Positions 26,847 through 34,340 of a stretch of 64,000 nt of DNA are shown one piece after another (within the stretch, counting starts at the first letter, position 1; every line of letters begins with the position of its first letter). The stretch comes from an uncultured Paracoccaceae bacterium. Its GTDB lineage: Bacteria > Pseudomonadota > Alphaproteobacteria > Rhodobacterales > Rhodobacteraceae. The notes under the pieces are model-generated. The model saw only the letters and a list, made by a program, of their open reading frames with translations, searched no databases and was not told the DNA's origin. The position numbers and the translations under genes are program-made. Where the stretch lies: positions 1-64,000 of the forward strand of contig CALSNT010000012.1 in NCBI GenBank assembly GCA_943787785.1, written 5' to 3'.

Positions 26847-28233
26847 GAGCTATTGTCGAGTCTGGTGTTTGAGGCTTGTCGGTCATGCGGCGATCTGGTC
26901 GGGTTTTGTGGCTTCAATTCCGTCTTTGAACGTGACGCCTGTGATGACTTTGGCAAGGTAATCAAAGCCGCGTAATTTTCTCCAGTTTTGCTCAGCGCAT
27001 TGGCCCAGCTTGAACATCATGTGCAGCATGCCATCGCGTGACAGACAGCCCTTTGAGCGCTTGGTGCGGTGCCGGATCGTTGCGAAGGCGGATTCAATCG
27101 GATTGCTGGTGCGGATGCTTTGCCAATGCTGGGCTGGAAAGTCGAAGAATGCCATGAGCTCCTCACGGTCCTTTTGTAGGCACAGAGTCGCCTTGGGGTA
27201 CTTTGCCTCATAGGTTTTGATGAACAAATCAAAGGCCTTGATTGCATCATCCTTGGTCTCGGCCTGCCAGATATCGTGGATCGCGGCCTTTGCTTTCGGC
27301 TGCGACAGCTTGGGCAGGCAGTTGAGCACGTTCATCGTTTTGTGCTGCCAGCAGCGTTGCTGGCGGGTAGTGGGGTAGATCTCATCCATCGCGGCCCAGA
27401 ACCCCATAGCACCGTCTCCGATGGCCAGTTTGGGAGCATTCATGCCACGGCTTTTGAGGCTGAGCAGAACCTCACGCCAGCTCTGTGTGGACTCGCGCAC
27501 CCCGTCCTCAATTGCCAAGAACAGCTTCTTACCACGGGCTGTGACGCCAACAATGACAAGGGCGCAGAGCTTGTCATCCTCGCCCCGAAGGCCGCTGTGG
27601 ACGCCGTCGGCCCAGATGTAGACCAAAGGTTCATCGTCCAACTCCGCTTCTCTCCAGCCGTCGTATTCTTTGGCCCAATCACGTTTAAGCCGCGAGACCG
27701 TATTCGCCGACAGTCCCGCCGCATCAGGGCCCAGAAGAACCTTGAGGGCCGGGCCCATTTCGCCACTGGAAATCCCTTTGAGGTATAGCCAGGGCAAAGC
27801 TGCTTCCAACGTCTTGGTTCTGCGCACGTAGGGTGGCACCAAGGCAGACCGGAATGTCACCGGTGTGCCGTCCATGGATCGAACCTTCGGAATCCGTACG
27901 CTCACAGGGCCAATGCCCGTTTGGAGGGGCCGGGCCGGATGATGCCCGTTGCGCACGACAGCCGCGTGACCTGCTTCAGTGCGCAAGTCGGAAAATTGAG
28001 CCAGGTAACCGGCAAGTTCAGCTTCAACGGCTGATGCGATCAATTGCTGCGCCCCCGTTCTCAGCAAATCCGTCAGCGCGTCCGTGATCCCGTCTCGACG
28101 CGAAAAATCAACAATGTTAGTCGTTTCCATGGTGGTGTATCTCCTTCGGTTGGGCTGCTGTCTCGCAACAACAAATCAACCAGATACGCCGCCAACCTTC
28201 AAACCGCCAAAACACCAGATTCAGTCATAGCTC
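26847..28233 (-). mobile_element. Intact IS256-family element with 9-bp target duplication
   Basis: A 1387-bp element bounded by inverted ends beginning GAGCTAT and sharing TCTGGTGTTT. The flanks are the identical 9-mer CATATTTAA at 26838-26846 and 28234-28242. The transposase frame is complete. Perfect duplications and a reparable host frame show a recent insertion. It could still move. Confidence 0.95.
26883..28130 (-). CDS. IS256-family transposase
   Basis: An intact 415-residue mutator-type transposase: VYIWADGVHSGLRGEDDKLC with the first aspartate, LAIGDGAMGFWAAMDEIYPT with the second, CWQHKTMNVLNCLPK, and the C-terminal TSNPIESAFATIRHRTKRSK with the glutamate. Standard length. It belongs to a different subgroup from the transposase at 1440-2666. 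Confidence 0.95.
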   Translation of the reverse strand: METTNIVDFSRRDGITDALTDLLRTGAQQLIASAVEAELAGYLAQFSDLRTEAGHAAVVRNGHHPARPLQTGIGPVSVRIPKVRSMDGTPVTFRSALVPPYVRRTKTLEAALPWLYLKGISSGEMGPALKVLLGPDAAGLSANTVSRLKRDWAKEYDGWREAELDDEPLVYIWADGVHSGLRGEDDKLCALVIVGVTARGKKLFLAIEDGVRESTQSWREVLLSLKSRGMNAPKLAIGDGAMGFWAAMDEIYPTTRQQRCWQHKTMNVLNCLPKLSQPKAKAAIHDIWQAETKDDAIKAFDLFIKTYEAKYPKATLCLQKDREELMAFFDFPAQHWQSIRTSNPIESAFATIRHRTKRSKGCLSRDGMLHMMFKLGQCAEQNWRKLRGFDYLAKVITGVTFKDGIEATKPDQIAA

Positions 28234-28729
28234 CATATTTAATGCTGAAGTAAGTCCGCTTCGTCACATTCCAGATGTTGCGACACGGCATTATGTGTTG
28301 CAGGCGTTGGGGTTCATGTGGGCAGTTGCTTTTGCCGTAGCAATCGGAAGCTATACGATACTTGCTGCAAGCATTCTTGGGCATGCTATCTTGATAGCGG
28401 CCGCAGCGATTACGGTCGCAACCTATACCGCCGCTACGAAGAACCCTAAGTTATTCGTAAGTGGCTCGGGTCGCCGCGACGACGGCGAGCACGAATAAGG
28501 GGGTAATGGGATACGAACCACGGGAATCTGAAACTATGTCAGATGAATTGGTCGCGGTAAGTGAACCGGGGCGACACCGTCCTGCTCAGGTATGGCGCGG
28601 GCGCCCAGTTTTTTGCCGCGTGGAGCGATATCGCGGGTGTGTTGGGCGAAAAAGCGGGCCGCCGCCCAACACTTTCGGTTCAGCCAAAGTCCCCTTCGTC
28701 ACTTGGGGCATGAATCCGCGCACCAAGAC

Positions 28730-28759
28730 TGATCTACCTTCAACTTTGCAGCGTAGTAA
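28730..28759 (+). promoter_or_regulatory. Putative RpoE promoter of the DUF2177-CIA30-TspO-SDR unit
   Basis: TGATCT (28730-28735), 18 bases ending in CG, TAGTAA (28754-28759). The predicted start is about 21 bases before the DUF2177 ATG. Confidence 0.6.
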
Positions 28760-28786
28760 GGGCAACACAGATTGGAGCCCACACCG

Positions 28787-29185
28787 ATGCAGATTGTCGT
28801 CCTTTACCTAAGTACAGCCACAGCGTTCCTGCTGCTTGATGCGGTCATGCTGAAAACCGTGATGAAGCCGCTGTTCGAACAACACATCGGCGCATGGCTT
28901 TTCGAAGATATCCGCCTGCAACCGGCAATGGTCTTCTACCTGTTCTACGTTGCCGGGGTGCTGTGGTTCGTGTCGCTACCGGCCCTGCGCACCGGGATGC
29001 CCGTCAATGCACTGATCGGCGGGGCCATTCTTGGGGCGATGGCCTACGGTACCTACGAATTCACCAATTATGCCACCTTGCGCGACTGGTCCACGCAAAT
29101 GGTCGCTGTCGATGTGACTTGGGGCGCAGTCCTGACAGGGTTTTCCGCCTGGCTCGGGGTAACGCTGACGCGGGTCGTCACCTAG
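28787..29185 (+). CDS. DUF2177 membrane protein
   Basis: A 132-residue protein with four hydrophobic helices and the DUF2177 hallmarks FLLLDAVML near the start, the middle IGGAILGAMAYGTYEFTNYA, and TLRDWSTQMVAVDVTWGAVL. The ATG at 28787 is preferred to 28772 because GGAG lies 9-12 bases before it. Function unknown; frequent beside ECF11 sigma factors in alphaproteobacteria (recalled). It is the first gene after the promoter at 28730. Confidence 0.85.
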   Translation: MQIVVLYLSTATAFLLLDAVMLKTVMKPLFEQHIGAWLFEDIRLQPAMVFYLFYVAGVLWFVSLPALRTGMPVNALIGGAILGAMAYGTYEFTNYATLRDWSTQMVAVDVTWGAVLTGFSAWLGVTLTRVVT

Positions 29186-29265
29186 GTCAAGATTGCACGA
29201 CCGAGCGCTGCCAAAGCCGTTTAAGCCAATCCGGCGCGGTAATGATCCGAAATGAGGAGACAGAA

Positions 29266-29823
29266 ATGATGCACAAAGCGATATTCGGCGGACTCTGTTG
29301 GGCAGCTGTGACCATTGGGTTTTCTGCCGGGGCAGAAACCACAGTACTGGAAGATTTCAGTGTGAATCCTCAGACGCGGTGGGAGTATTTTGCCGATGTG
29401 GTCATGGGCGGCGTTTCTGATGGAGATGCCGAGTTTGCCACTGACGACGGCACCACCTTTGTCCGCCTTACTGGAACCGTCAGCACCGAAAACAATGGCG
29501 GCTTCCTTCAGGTACGGCGGCTGATGCCGCAAGGATTGCCCGCAGAAACCGAGGGCCTGGAACTGGACATACGCGGCAACGGCGAGGCCTATTATGTGTT
29601 CCTGCGAACCCGCGAAATGACCCGCCCCTGGCATTTCTACAATGCGAGTTTCCGAACTACACAAGATTGGTCTCAGGTGCGCATTCCCCTAACAGAGTTT
29701 GAAGCGTCTCACGACTTTCTCGCCGACCCGATTGATCCGCAATCGGTGATCAGCATCGGGTTCGTGGCCTATGGCCGCGATCATTTGGCGGATTTGTCGT
29801 TGGCGTCGGTTGGATTTTATTGA
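29266..29823 (+). CDS. CIA30-family protein (185 aa), exported
   Basis: A signal-like N-terminus (MMHKAIFGGLCWAAVTIGFS) precedes a jelly-roll CIA30 domain: VLEDFSVNPQTRWEYFADVV, VMGGVSDGDAEF, then ENNGGFLQVRRLMP and IDPQSVISIGFVAYGRDHLA. The family is named for a mitochondrial complex I assembly factor, but bacterial members are uncharacterised and often exported. The start is ATG 29266 with GGAG 7-10 bases upstream (a second ATG follows at once). It lies 80 bp after DUF2177 and 4 bp before tspO. Confidence 0.85.
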   Translation: MMHKAIFGGLCWAAVTIGFSAGAETTVLEDFSVNPQTRWEYFADVVMGGVSDGDAEFATDDGTTFVRLTGTVSTENNGGFLQVRRLMPQGLPAETEGLELDIRGNGEAYYVFLRTREMTRPWHFYNASFRTTQDWSQVRIPLTEFEASHDFLADPIDPQSVISIGFVAYGRDHLADLSLASVGFY

Positions 29824-29827
29824 GAGT

Positions 29828-30367
29828 ATGAACGGTGATCCCGCATACCGTGGCGGTCTCATTCCAGACCTTGACCGCAGTGTCGGGGCGCATTCGCCCT
29901 ATACGTTGACCAACGGCCGTCACATAGGCGCGCTGGTGGTGTTCCTGTTGCTCGTTGTCGGAGGCGAGTCGTGGATCGGTGTGTCGACGTTGCCGGGAGA
30001 GTGGTATGCGGGGCTGTCCAAGCCGTCGTTCAATCCGCCGAACTGGATTTTCGGGCCAGTTTGGTCGTTGCTTTACTTCGCCATCGCTGTGGCCGGATGG
30101 CGCACTTGGCAGCGCGACCGAACCGGGCCTGGGATGAAGATTTGGAGTGTGCAGATGCTGGCCAACTTTGCCTGGTCTCCGGTCTTCTTTGCGGCGCATC
30201 GGATCGATCTGGCCCTTGGCGTCATCTTGTTCCTGCTGGTGTCCATCGCGGCCTTTATCCTCATTTCCTGGCGTCAGGATCAGGTGTCCGCACTGCTGTT
30301 TGCACCTTATGCCGCCTGGGTAGGCTTTGCGTCGGCCCTGAACGGCGCAATTCTTTTTCTGAATTGA
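29828..30367 (+). CDS. tspO: TspO/MBR family membrane protein
   Basis: A 179-residue TspO with an unusual 40-residue hydrophilic N-terminus. Hallmarks: WYAGLSKPSFNPPNWIFGPV, WSLLYFAIAVAGWRTW, MLANFAWSPVFFAAHRIDLA and LFAPYAAWVGFASALNGAIL; five helices. TspO binds porphyrins and, in Rhodobacter, affects tetrapyrrole and light/oxygen responses. The start overlaps closely with the upstream stop (TGAGAGTATG), so translational coupling is likely; no separate ribosome site is seen. Confidence 0.9.
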   Translation: MNGDPAYRGGLIPDLDRSVGAHSPYTLTNGRHIGALVVFLLLVVGGESWIGVSTLPGEWYAGLSKPSFNPPNWIFGPVWSLLYFAIAVAGWRTWQRDRTGPGMKIWSVQMLANFAWSPVFFAAHRIDLALGVILFLLVSIAAFILISWRQDQVSALLFAPYAAWVGFASALNGAILFLN

Positions 30368-30376
30368 GAAAGACAA

Positions 30377-31039
30377 ATGACTAGAACGCTGGTGGTGGGC
30401 GCATCGGGCGGCATTGGCCGGGCATTGGTGCAGAACCTGCGGAACCGTGGGGAAGGCGTCATGGCATTGTCGCGCGGGGTCGACGGTCTGGATGTCACTA
30501 ACGAGCAGAGTATCATAGACGGTCTTGGCCGACTGGACGGACCCTTTGACAGGATCATCGTCGCAACAGGGTCGCTTTCCAGCGGCGGGCATGGACCGGA
30601 AAAGACGCTGAAATCGCTTGATCCCGTTGCAATCGCCGCGCAATTCGCGCTGAACGCCACCGGTCCGGCGCTGGTTCTGAAACACGCGCTGCGCCTGATG
30701 CCGCGCGACAGGCGGTCGGTTTTCGCCGTCCTGTCCGCCCGGGTCGGATCAATCGGCGACAACCGGCTGGGGGGCTGGTATTCCTACCGGGCCTCAAAGG
30801 CCGCGCTAAACCAGTTGATCCACACCGCCGCCATCGAAGTGGCGCGCAGCCACCGTCAGGCGATCTGTGTGGCTTTGCATCCGGGCACCGTCGCCACCGC
30901 TTTCACCGAAAATTACCGCAATCATGAGACTGTCCCTGCGGCGCAGGCCGCCGCGAACCTGCTAGGCGTGATGGATGGGCTTTCGGCTGCCGACACCGGT
31001 GGTTTTTTCGATTGGGCCGGTAACCTGGTCGAATGGTGA
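30377..31039 (+). CDS. Short-chain dehydrogenase/reductase (C-factor-like)
   Basis: A 220-residue SDR: TLVVGASGGIGRALVQNLRN dinucleotide motif, an alanine-rich helix, and the catalytic YSYRASKAALNQ (YxxxK). The C-terminal HPGTVATAFTENYRNHE is typical of the CsgA/C-factor subgroup. It lies 9 bp after tspO, ending the unit that starts at 28787. The substrate is unknown. Confidence 0.85.
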   Translation: MTRTLVVGASGGIGRALVQNLRNRGEGVMALSRGVDGLDVTNEQSIIDGLGRLDGPFDRIIVATGSLSSGGHGPEKTLKSLDPVAIAAQFALNATGPALVLKHALRLMPRDRRSVFAVLSARVGSIGDNRLGGWYSYRASKAALNQLIHTAAIEVARSHRQAICVALHPGTVATAFTENYRNHETVPAAQAAANLLGVMDGLSAADTGGFFDWAGNLVEW

Positions 31040-31052
31040 CCGGCGCAAGCGA

Positions 31053-31640
31053 TCATCGAAAAATACGATAGAAGAGACCACGCGGCAGGAACCGCCCAAC
31101 CCTGAAAAGCCATGAGAACGGGGCCGGAAAGCTGGTCGAAAAACGCCCGCCTTGCATCGCCGCCAGCACATGATCGGCGGCCTGCTCCGGCGTCTGGATG
31201 AACGGCATCTTGAAGTCGTTTTGTCGGTCAGGCGGGTCTTGATGAAGCCGGAATTGAGCACCTGAACCTTGACGCCAGTGCCGCGAAGATCGGCATAATT
31301 GTTTTCACCCAGATGCATCAGCGCCGTTCTGCTGGCACCGTATTCGACCCGGCCTTTCTCGATGCTGGCACCAAAGCTTATGTCGCTTGTTTTTGCTGGC
31401 ACATCAAGGTCCATGAACATGCGCGTCAGATGCAGATAGTTGGCGTAGTTGAACACGATGGACCCGTTATCGACGGGCTGGTCGCCATTGCGTCCTTCCA
31501 CGACAGTGCGCGCGTGTCCTCCCAGACTTGACGCGGCCTCTTACAGTTTGGCGGCATGGTTTGGGGCCAGCGGGCATCTGGCTTCCAGACCGGAAATGCT
31601 GCCACCGACAACGGCAATCCATTGTAGTCAGATAGGTTGG
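31053..31640 (-). pseudogene. Second short-chain dehydrogenase, frameshifted relic
   Basis: Pieces in different minus frames give YANYLHLTRMFMDL, then IEKGRVEYGASRTALMHLGE (YxxxK replaced as YGASRTAL, so the lysine is lost) and NYADLRGTGVKVQVLNSGFI, then a C-terminal part ending in a stop at 31053. The N-terminal nucleotide motif is not legible. At least two indels. It points away from rpoE and converges with the intact SDR. Confidence 0.7.
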
Positions 31641-31711
31641 GCATCGAATAACTTGTGCACTCTTGTTCCTCTTCTTCTCGAAACGGCGCGGAAAACTTTT
31701 CTGATCAAAAA

Positions 31712-31741
31712 TGATCCGACTTTCCACGCCCGGTGTATCAG
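31712..31741 (+). promoter_or_regulatory. Putative autoregulated RpoE promoter
   Basis: TGATCC (31712-31717), 18 bases ending in TG, TATCAG (31736-31741). The predicted transcript start is near 31748. That excludes the ATG at 31746 as the rpoE start and supports the GTG at 31842. Confidence 0.65.
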
Positions 31742-31841
31742 GGTTATGATTAGAGAAATATCATCCACGCTTTTGATAAGCAGACGACCTTGCGAACTTC
31801 CGCAGGCTTTTCAAGATGAACTCTACAGGAAATATGCCCGC

Positions 31842-32402
31842 GTGCCGCAATCGCGTGATCCGAAATACTCTGACCAGACCGTGTTGATGCTGGCGGTGCG
31901 CGACAGGCGCGACCGCGCGGCGTTCGGCAAATTGTTCGACTACTTCGCGCCGCGTCTGAAAGGCGTCGCCATGCGATCTGGTCTGGGCAGCGGCGCAGCG
32001 GAGGACGTCGCGCAAGAAGTCATGCTAACCGTCTGGCGCAAGGCCGACAAGTTCGACCCGCATCGCGCTCAAGTTTCGGCCTGGATTTTCCAGATCGCGC
32101 GGAATCGCCGCATCGATCTGGTGCGCAAGGAAAACCGACCAGTTCCTGAGGAAATCAAGATCGCCGATGACGTCGAAGATGACGCTGGCCAGATTCTGGC
32201 GATGGAACAGGAAGCGGGACAGTTGAAGACCGCATTGGACCAATTAACCCCGGATCAGCGCAACATGATCGAAAAAGCCTATCTGGGCGAACTTAGCCAC
32301 AAGGAAATCAGCGATCAGACCGGCCTTGCCCTGGGGACCGTCAAGTCCCGCATCAGGCTGGGTCTGGAACGACTGCGCCATGAACTAAAAGGAATGCGAT
32401 AG
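31842..32402 (+). CDS. rpoE: ECF sigma factor RpoE (singlet-oxygen type)
   Basis: An ECF11-type sigma factor of 186 residues. Region 2 (LFDYFAPRLKGVAMRSGLGS, then SAWIFQIARNRRIDLVRKEN) binds the -10; region 4 (LTPDQRNMIEKAYLGELSHK, then GLALGTVKSRIRLGLERLRH) binds the -35. GTG 31842 is chosen: AGGAA lies about 10 bases upstream, the length then matches Rhodobacter RpoE, and a longer start would precede the transcript. It activates defence against singlet oxygen when released from ChrR. Its stop and the chrR start are adjacent. Confidence 0.9.
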   Translation: MPQSRDPKYSDQTVLMLAVRDRRDRAAFGKLFDYFAPRLKGVAMRSGLGSGAAEDVAQEVMLTVWRKADKFDPHRAQVSAWIFQIARNRRIDLVRKENRPVPEEIKIADDVEDDAGQILAMEQEAGQLKTALDQLTPDQRNMIEKAYLGELSHKEISDQTGLALGTVKSRIRLGLERLRHELKGMR

Positions 32403-33044
32403 ATGTCGCAGATTAAACACCACATTACAGACCCCATGTTGGTAGCATACGCCGCCGGATCGCTGGAGCACCCGTTTGCCCTGGTCGTGGCGGCACATGT
32501 CTCGCTGTGCGAGGAATGTCGTGTCCAACTAGGCGCACATGAAGCCGTCGGCGGCGCTTTGCTTGATGGACAAGCGGTTCACGCGGTGTCTGTCTCGATG
32601 AAAGACGCGCTCCTGGCCCAACTTGACGTTGTGCCAGCGGCAGAGCCAGATCAGACCTGCGAACGCTCTGGCGCGTATCCTGGTCCGGTCATGAAGGCGC
32701 TGAAAGGCAAGCCGCCGCGCTGGAAATCCGTCGGCGGAGGTGTGCGGCAGACCCTTTTGCATGTGGATGACGATGGCAGCGTTCGGTTGCTGTACATTCC
32801 GGCTGGAAAGGCTGTGCCGGATCATGGGCATAATGGGATCGAGTTGACCCTAGTACTGCAGGGCGCTTTCAGCGACGAAGCAGGTCGGTATGGCGTTGGC
32901 GACCTGGAAGTTGCAGATGACACTTTGGAACACACGCCCATCGCCGAACAAGGCGCACCGTGTATATGCCTGGCCGCAACCGACGCACCGCTTCGGTTCA
33001 ACCGCCTGATCCCCCGCCTGTTGCAGCCATTGCTGCGCATCTGA
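32403..33044 (+). CDS. chrR: Anti-sigma factor ChrR
   Basis: A 213-residue zinc-dependent anti-sigma factor. The N-terminal domain has the zinc ligands His7, His32, Cys36 and Cys39 (AAHVSLCEECR). The C-terminal cupin has the second metal set His141, His143, Glu147 and His177 (PDHGHNGIELT, LEHTP), at the numbering I recall for the Rhodobacter protein. ChrR holds RpoE inactive and is released or degraded on singlet-oxygen stress. All ligands are kept, so the switch looks functional. It directly follows rpoE. Confidence 0.95.
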   Translation: MSQIKHHITDPMLVAYAAGSLEHPFALVVAAHVSLCEECRVQLGAHEAVGGALLDGQAVHAVSVSMKDALLAQLDVVPAAEPDQTCERSGAYPGPVMKALKGKPPRWKSVGGGVRQTLLHVDDDGSVRLLYIPAGKAVPDHGHNGIELTLVLQGAFSDEAGRYGVGDLEVADDTLEHTPIAEQGAPCICLAATDAPLRFNRLIPRLLQPLLRI

Positions 33045-33159
33045 ATGCCATTCCAGTCCCGATTTGCCATGCCCCACTCCGAAAGGAGCTGGGGCAGGTC
33101 GCGTTGTGTCCCGTTTTCTTCGCTCATCTATTTTTTTTAATAACAAAAACGTGAATATT

Positions 33160-33189
33160 TGATCCAGCTTTGAGGTCGGCGCGTATCTC
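33160..33189 (+). promoter_or_regulatory. Putative RpoE promoter of the second fasciclin gene
   Basis: TGATCC (33160-33165), 18 bases ending in CG, TATCTC (33184-33189). The predicted start is near 33196, just before the tandem repeats. Confidence 0.65.
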
Positions 33190-33200
33190 TATTGCTCGAC

Positions 33201-33288
33201 CATCAAACATCAAACATCAAACATCAAACATCAAACATCAGATCATCAGATCAAGAGATCAAGAGATCAAGAGATCAAGAGATCAAGA
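33201..33288 (+). repeat. Tandem microsatellite in the fasciclin 5' leader
   Basis: CATCAAA is repeated 5.7 times (33201-33240), followed by one GATCATCA and five exact GATCAAGA units (33249-33288). Together they make up nearly the whole leader between the promoter and the ribosome-binding site (AGAGAGG) of the gene at 33302. Unit counts could vary by slippage and change leader length without touching promoter spacing. Confidence 0.9.
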
Positions 33289-33301
33289 GAGGTACAGCTC
33301 C

Positions 33302-33814
33302 ATGTTCAATATCAAAGCAACCATCGCTGCCACCGCTTTTGCCGTTTTCGGCACCGCCGCCACAGCAAATAACATCGTTGAAATCGCCGCGGGCGATGAC
33401 CGCTTCTCGACCCTGGTTGCCGCCGTAACCGCCGCCGGGCTGGCCGAGACGCTGTCGGGCCTGGGCCCGTTCACGGTTTACGCCCCTGTCAACGACGCGT
33501 TTGCAGCGCTGCCTGCGGGCACTGTCGAAACCCTGTTGAAGCCGGAAAACAAGGGTCAACTGACCAACGTGCTGCTCTACCACGTTGACGACCGCAAGTT
33601 GACAGCTGCGGGCATTCCCGCTGGCTCGAACTACTTCAAGCCGGTCCTTGCCAGCGAACGCCTGTGCATCACCAAGTCGGCCAATGGCGTTATGATCGCG
33701 GATGGCACCGGTGAGATGGCCAACGTCATCATCGCCGACATCCAGGCCGACAACGGCGTGATCCATGTGATCGACAAAGTGCTGCTGCCCGGCACGCGCC
33801 CCGATTGTCACTAG
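33302..33814 (+). CDS. Secreted fasciclin-domain protein (170 aa)
   Basis: A paralogue of 23808-24290. Signal peptide FNIKATIAATAFAVFGTAATA, then one FAS1 domain: [54 protein letters not shown] and [14 protein letters not shown]. It has a cysteine in ERLCITKSANG and another near the C-terminus (RPDCH) that could form a disulfide. AGAGAGG lies 10 bases before the ATG. It follows chrR and has its own promoter of the same type. Confidence 0.9.
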   Translation: MFNIKATIAATAFAVFGTAATANNIVEIAAGDDRFSTLVAAVTAAGLAETLSGLGPFTVYAPVNDAFAALPAGTVETLLKPENKGQLTNVLLYHVDDRKLTAAGIPAGSNYFKPVLASERLCITKSANGVMIADGTGEMANVIIADIQADNGVIHVIDKVLLPGTRPDCH

Positions 33815-34145
33815 GACCTGTTCCGACCACAACCAGCGCCCTCGGCAAGTCCGGGGGCGTATCCATTTCTGAATCGCGGCCGGGAAAGACGAATGACGGA
33901 AACGAGGGCGTGGTAAACGACCGGATGCAATCCGATTATAGATACCATCTCAGCGCCACACCGATGGTAGCCTTCGCTCAGAAAATCGCTGTCGCACCTG
34001 AAAGTTGAATCCTGCACTTGAGATTCTAGGTTAGTCCTTGGCTAACCTATTTCTCATGTTACAAAGATATTCGCACCACTCCTTCGCGCGTTTTAAAAGT
34101 AGCGACGCAGCGAAAGGACGGTTTGGATTCGCCCTTTTCGGCTGC
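33815..34145. other. Non-coding stretch after the fasciclin gene
   Basis: No gene seen. A hairpin GCCCTCGG-CAAGT-CCGGGGGC (33828-33849) follows the fasciclin stop and may weakly terminate it. The remainder has no protein-like frame. Confidence 0.4.
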
Positions 34146-34275
34146 GGTTGAATGGCTGGTCTGGGGAAAATCGCTGCGCCGCCAAAATTCCTGTGCTGCG
34201 TATGCGAGCGGTCTCTGCACTTGCATTCGCTGCGTGGGCAAAGGTCGGCTTGGTCCGCACACCAGCCGTTCAACC
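34146..34275. repeat. Intergenic inverted-repeat element beside rplA
   Basis: Arms GGTTGAATGGCTGGTCTG (34146-34163) and, inverted, GGTTGAACGGCTGGTGTG (34258-34275) match at 16 of 18 positions and enclose about 95 bp. Similar 'tcggctgcggttgaatggc' sequences are, to my recollection, scattered between genes in Rhodobacteraceae. It borders the rplA terminator. Confidence 0.6.
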
Positions 34276-34304
34276 AAAAAAAAAGGCGCACCCCTCGGCG
34301 CGCC
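34276..34304 (-). terminator. Terminator of the rplK-rplA transcript
   Basis: On the minus strand a GGCGC/GCGCC stem with a 10-base loop is followed by nine T residues. It lies 37 bp after the rplA stop. Confidence 0.8.
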
Positions 34305-34340
34305 CTTCTCAAATCTCCCGATGGGTCACCCCATTAGCCC

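Larger units (their letters stand above)
26806..28498 (+). pseudogene. Small inner-membrane protein gene split by IS256
   Basis: Removing the insertion and one copy of its 9-base duplication restores one frame of 98 codons: it starts at ATG 26806 (AGGGAA 8-13 bases upstream), reads MRQLIVNGWNFIFNAEVSPL, then VATRHYVLQALGFMWAVAFA and a second hydrophobic stretch (LGHAILIAAAAITVATYTAA), and ends RRDDGEHE at 28498. Two membrane helices are visible. The family is unknown to me. The gene has a sigma-E-like promoter, so it was probably a regulon member before the insertion. Confidence 0.75.

Noticed and set aside
28461-28811. Open frame before DUF2177
   Set aside because: Overlaps the end of the split membrane gene, the promoter and the DUF2177 start; composition not protein-like.
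31746-31748. ATG as rpoE start
   Set aside because: It coincides with the predicted transcript start and would add 32 residues not in known RpoE proteins.
33201-33288. Possible CRISPR array
   Set aside because: Units are only 7-8 bases and directly tandem, without spacers; no cas genes in the window.
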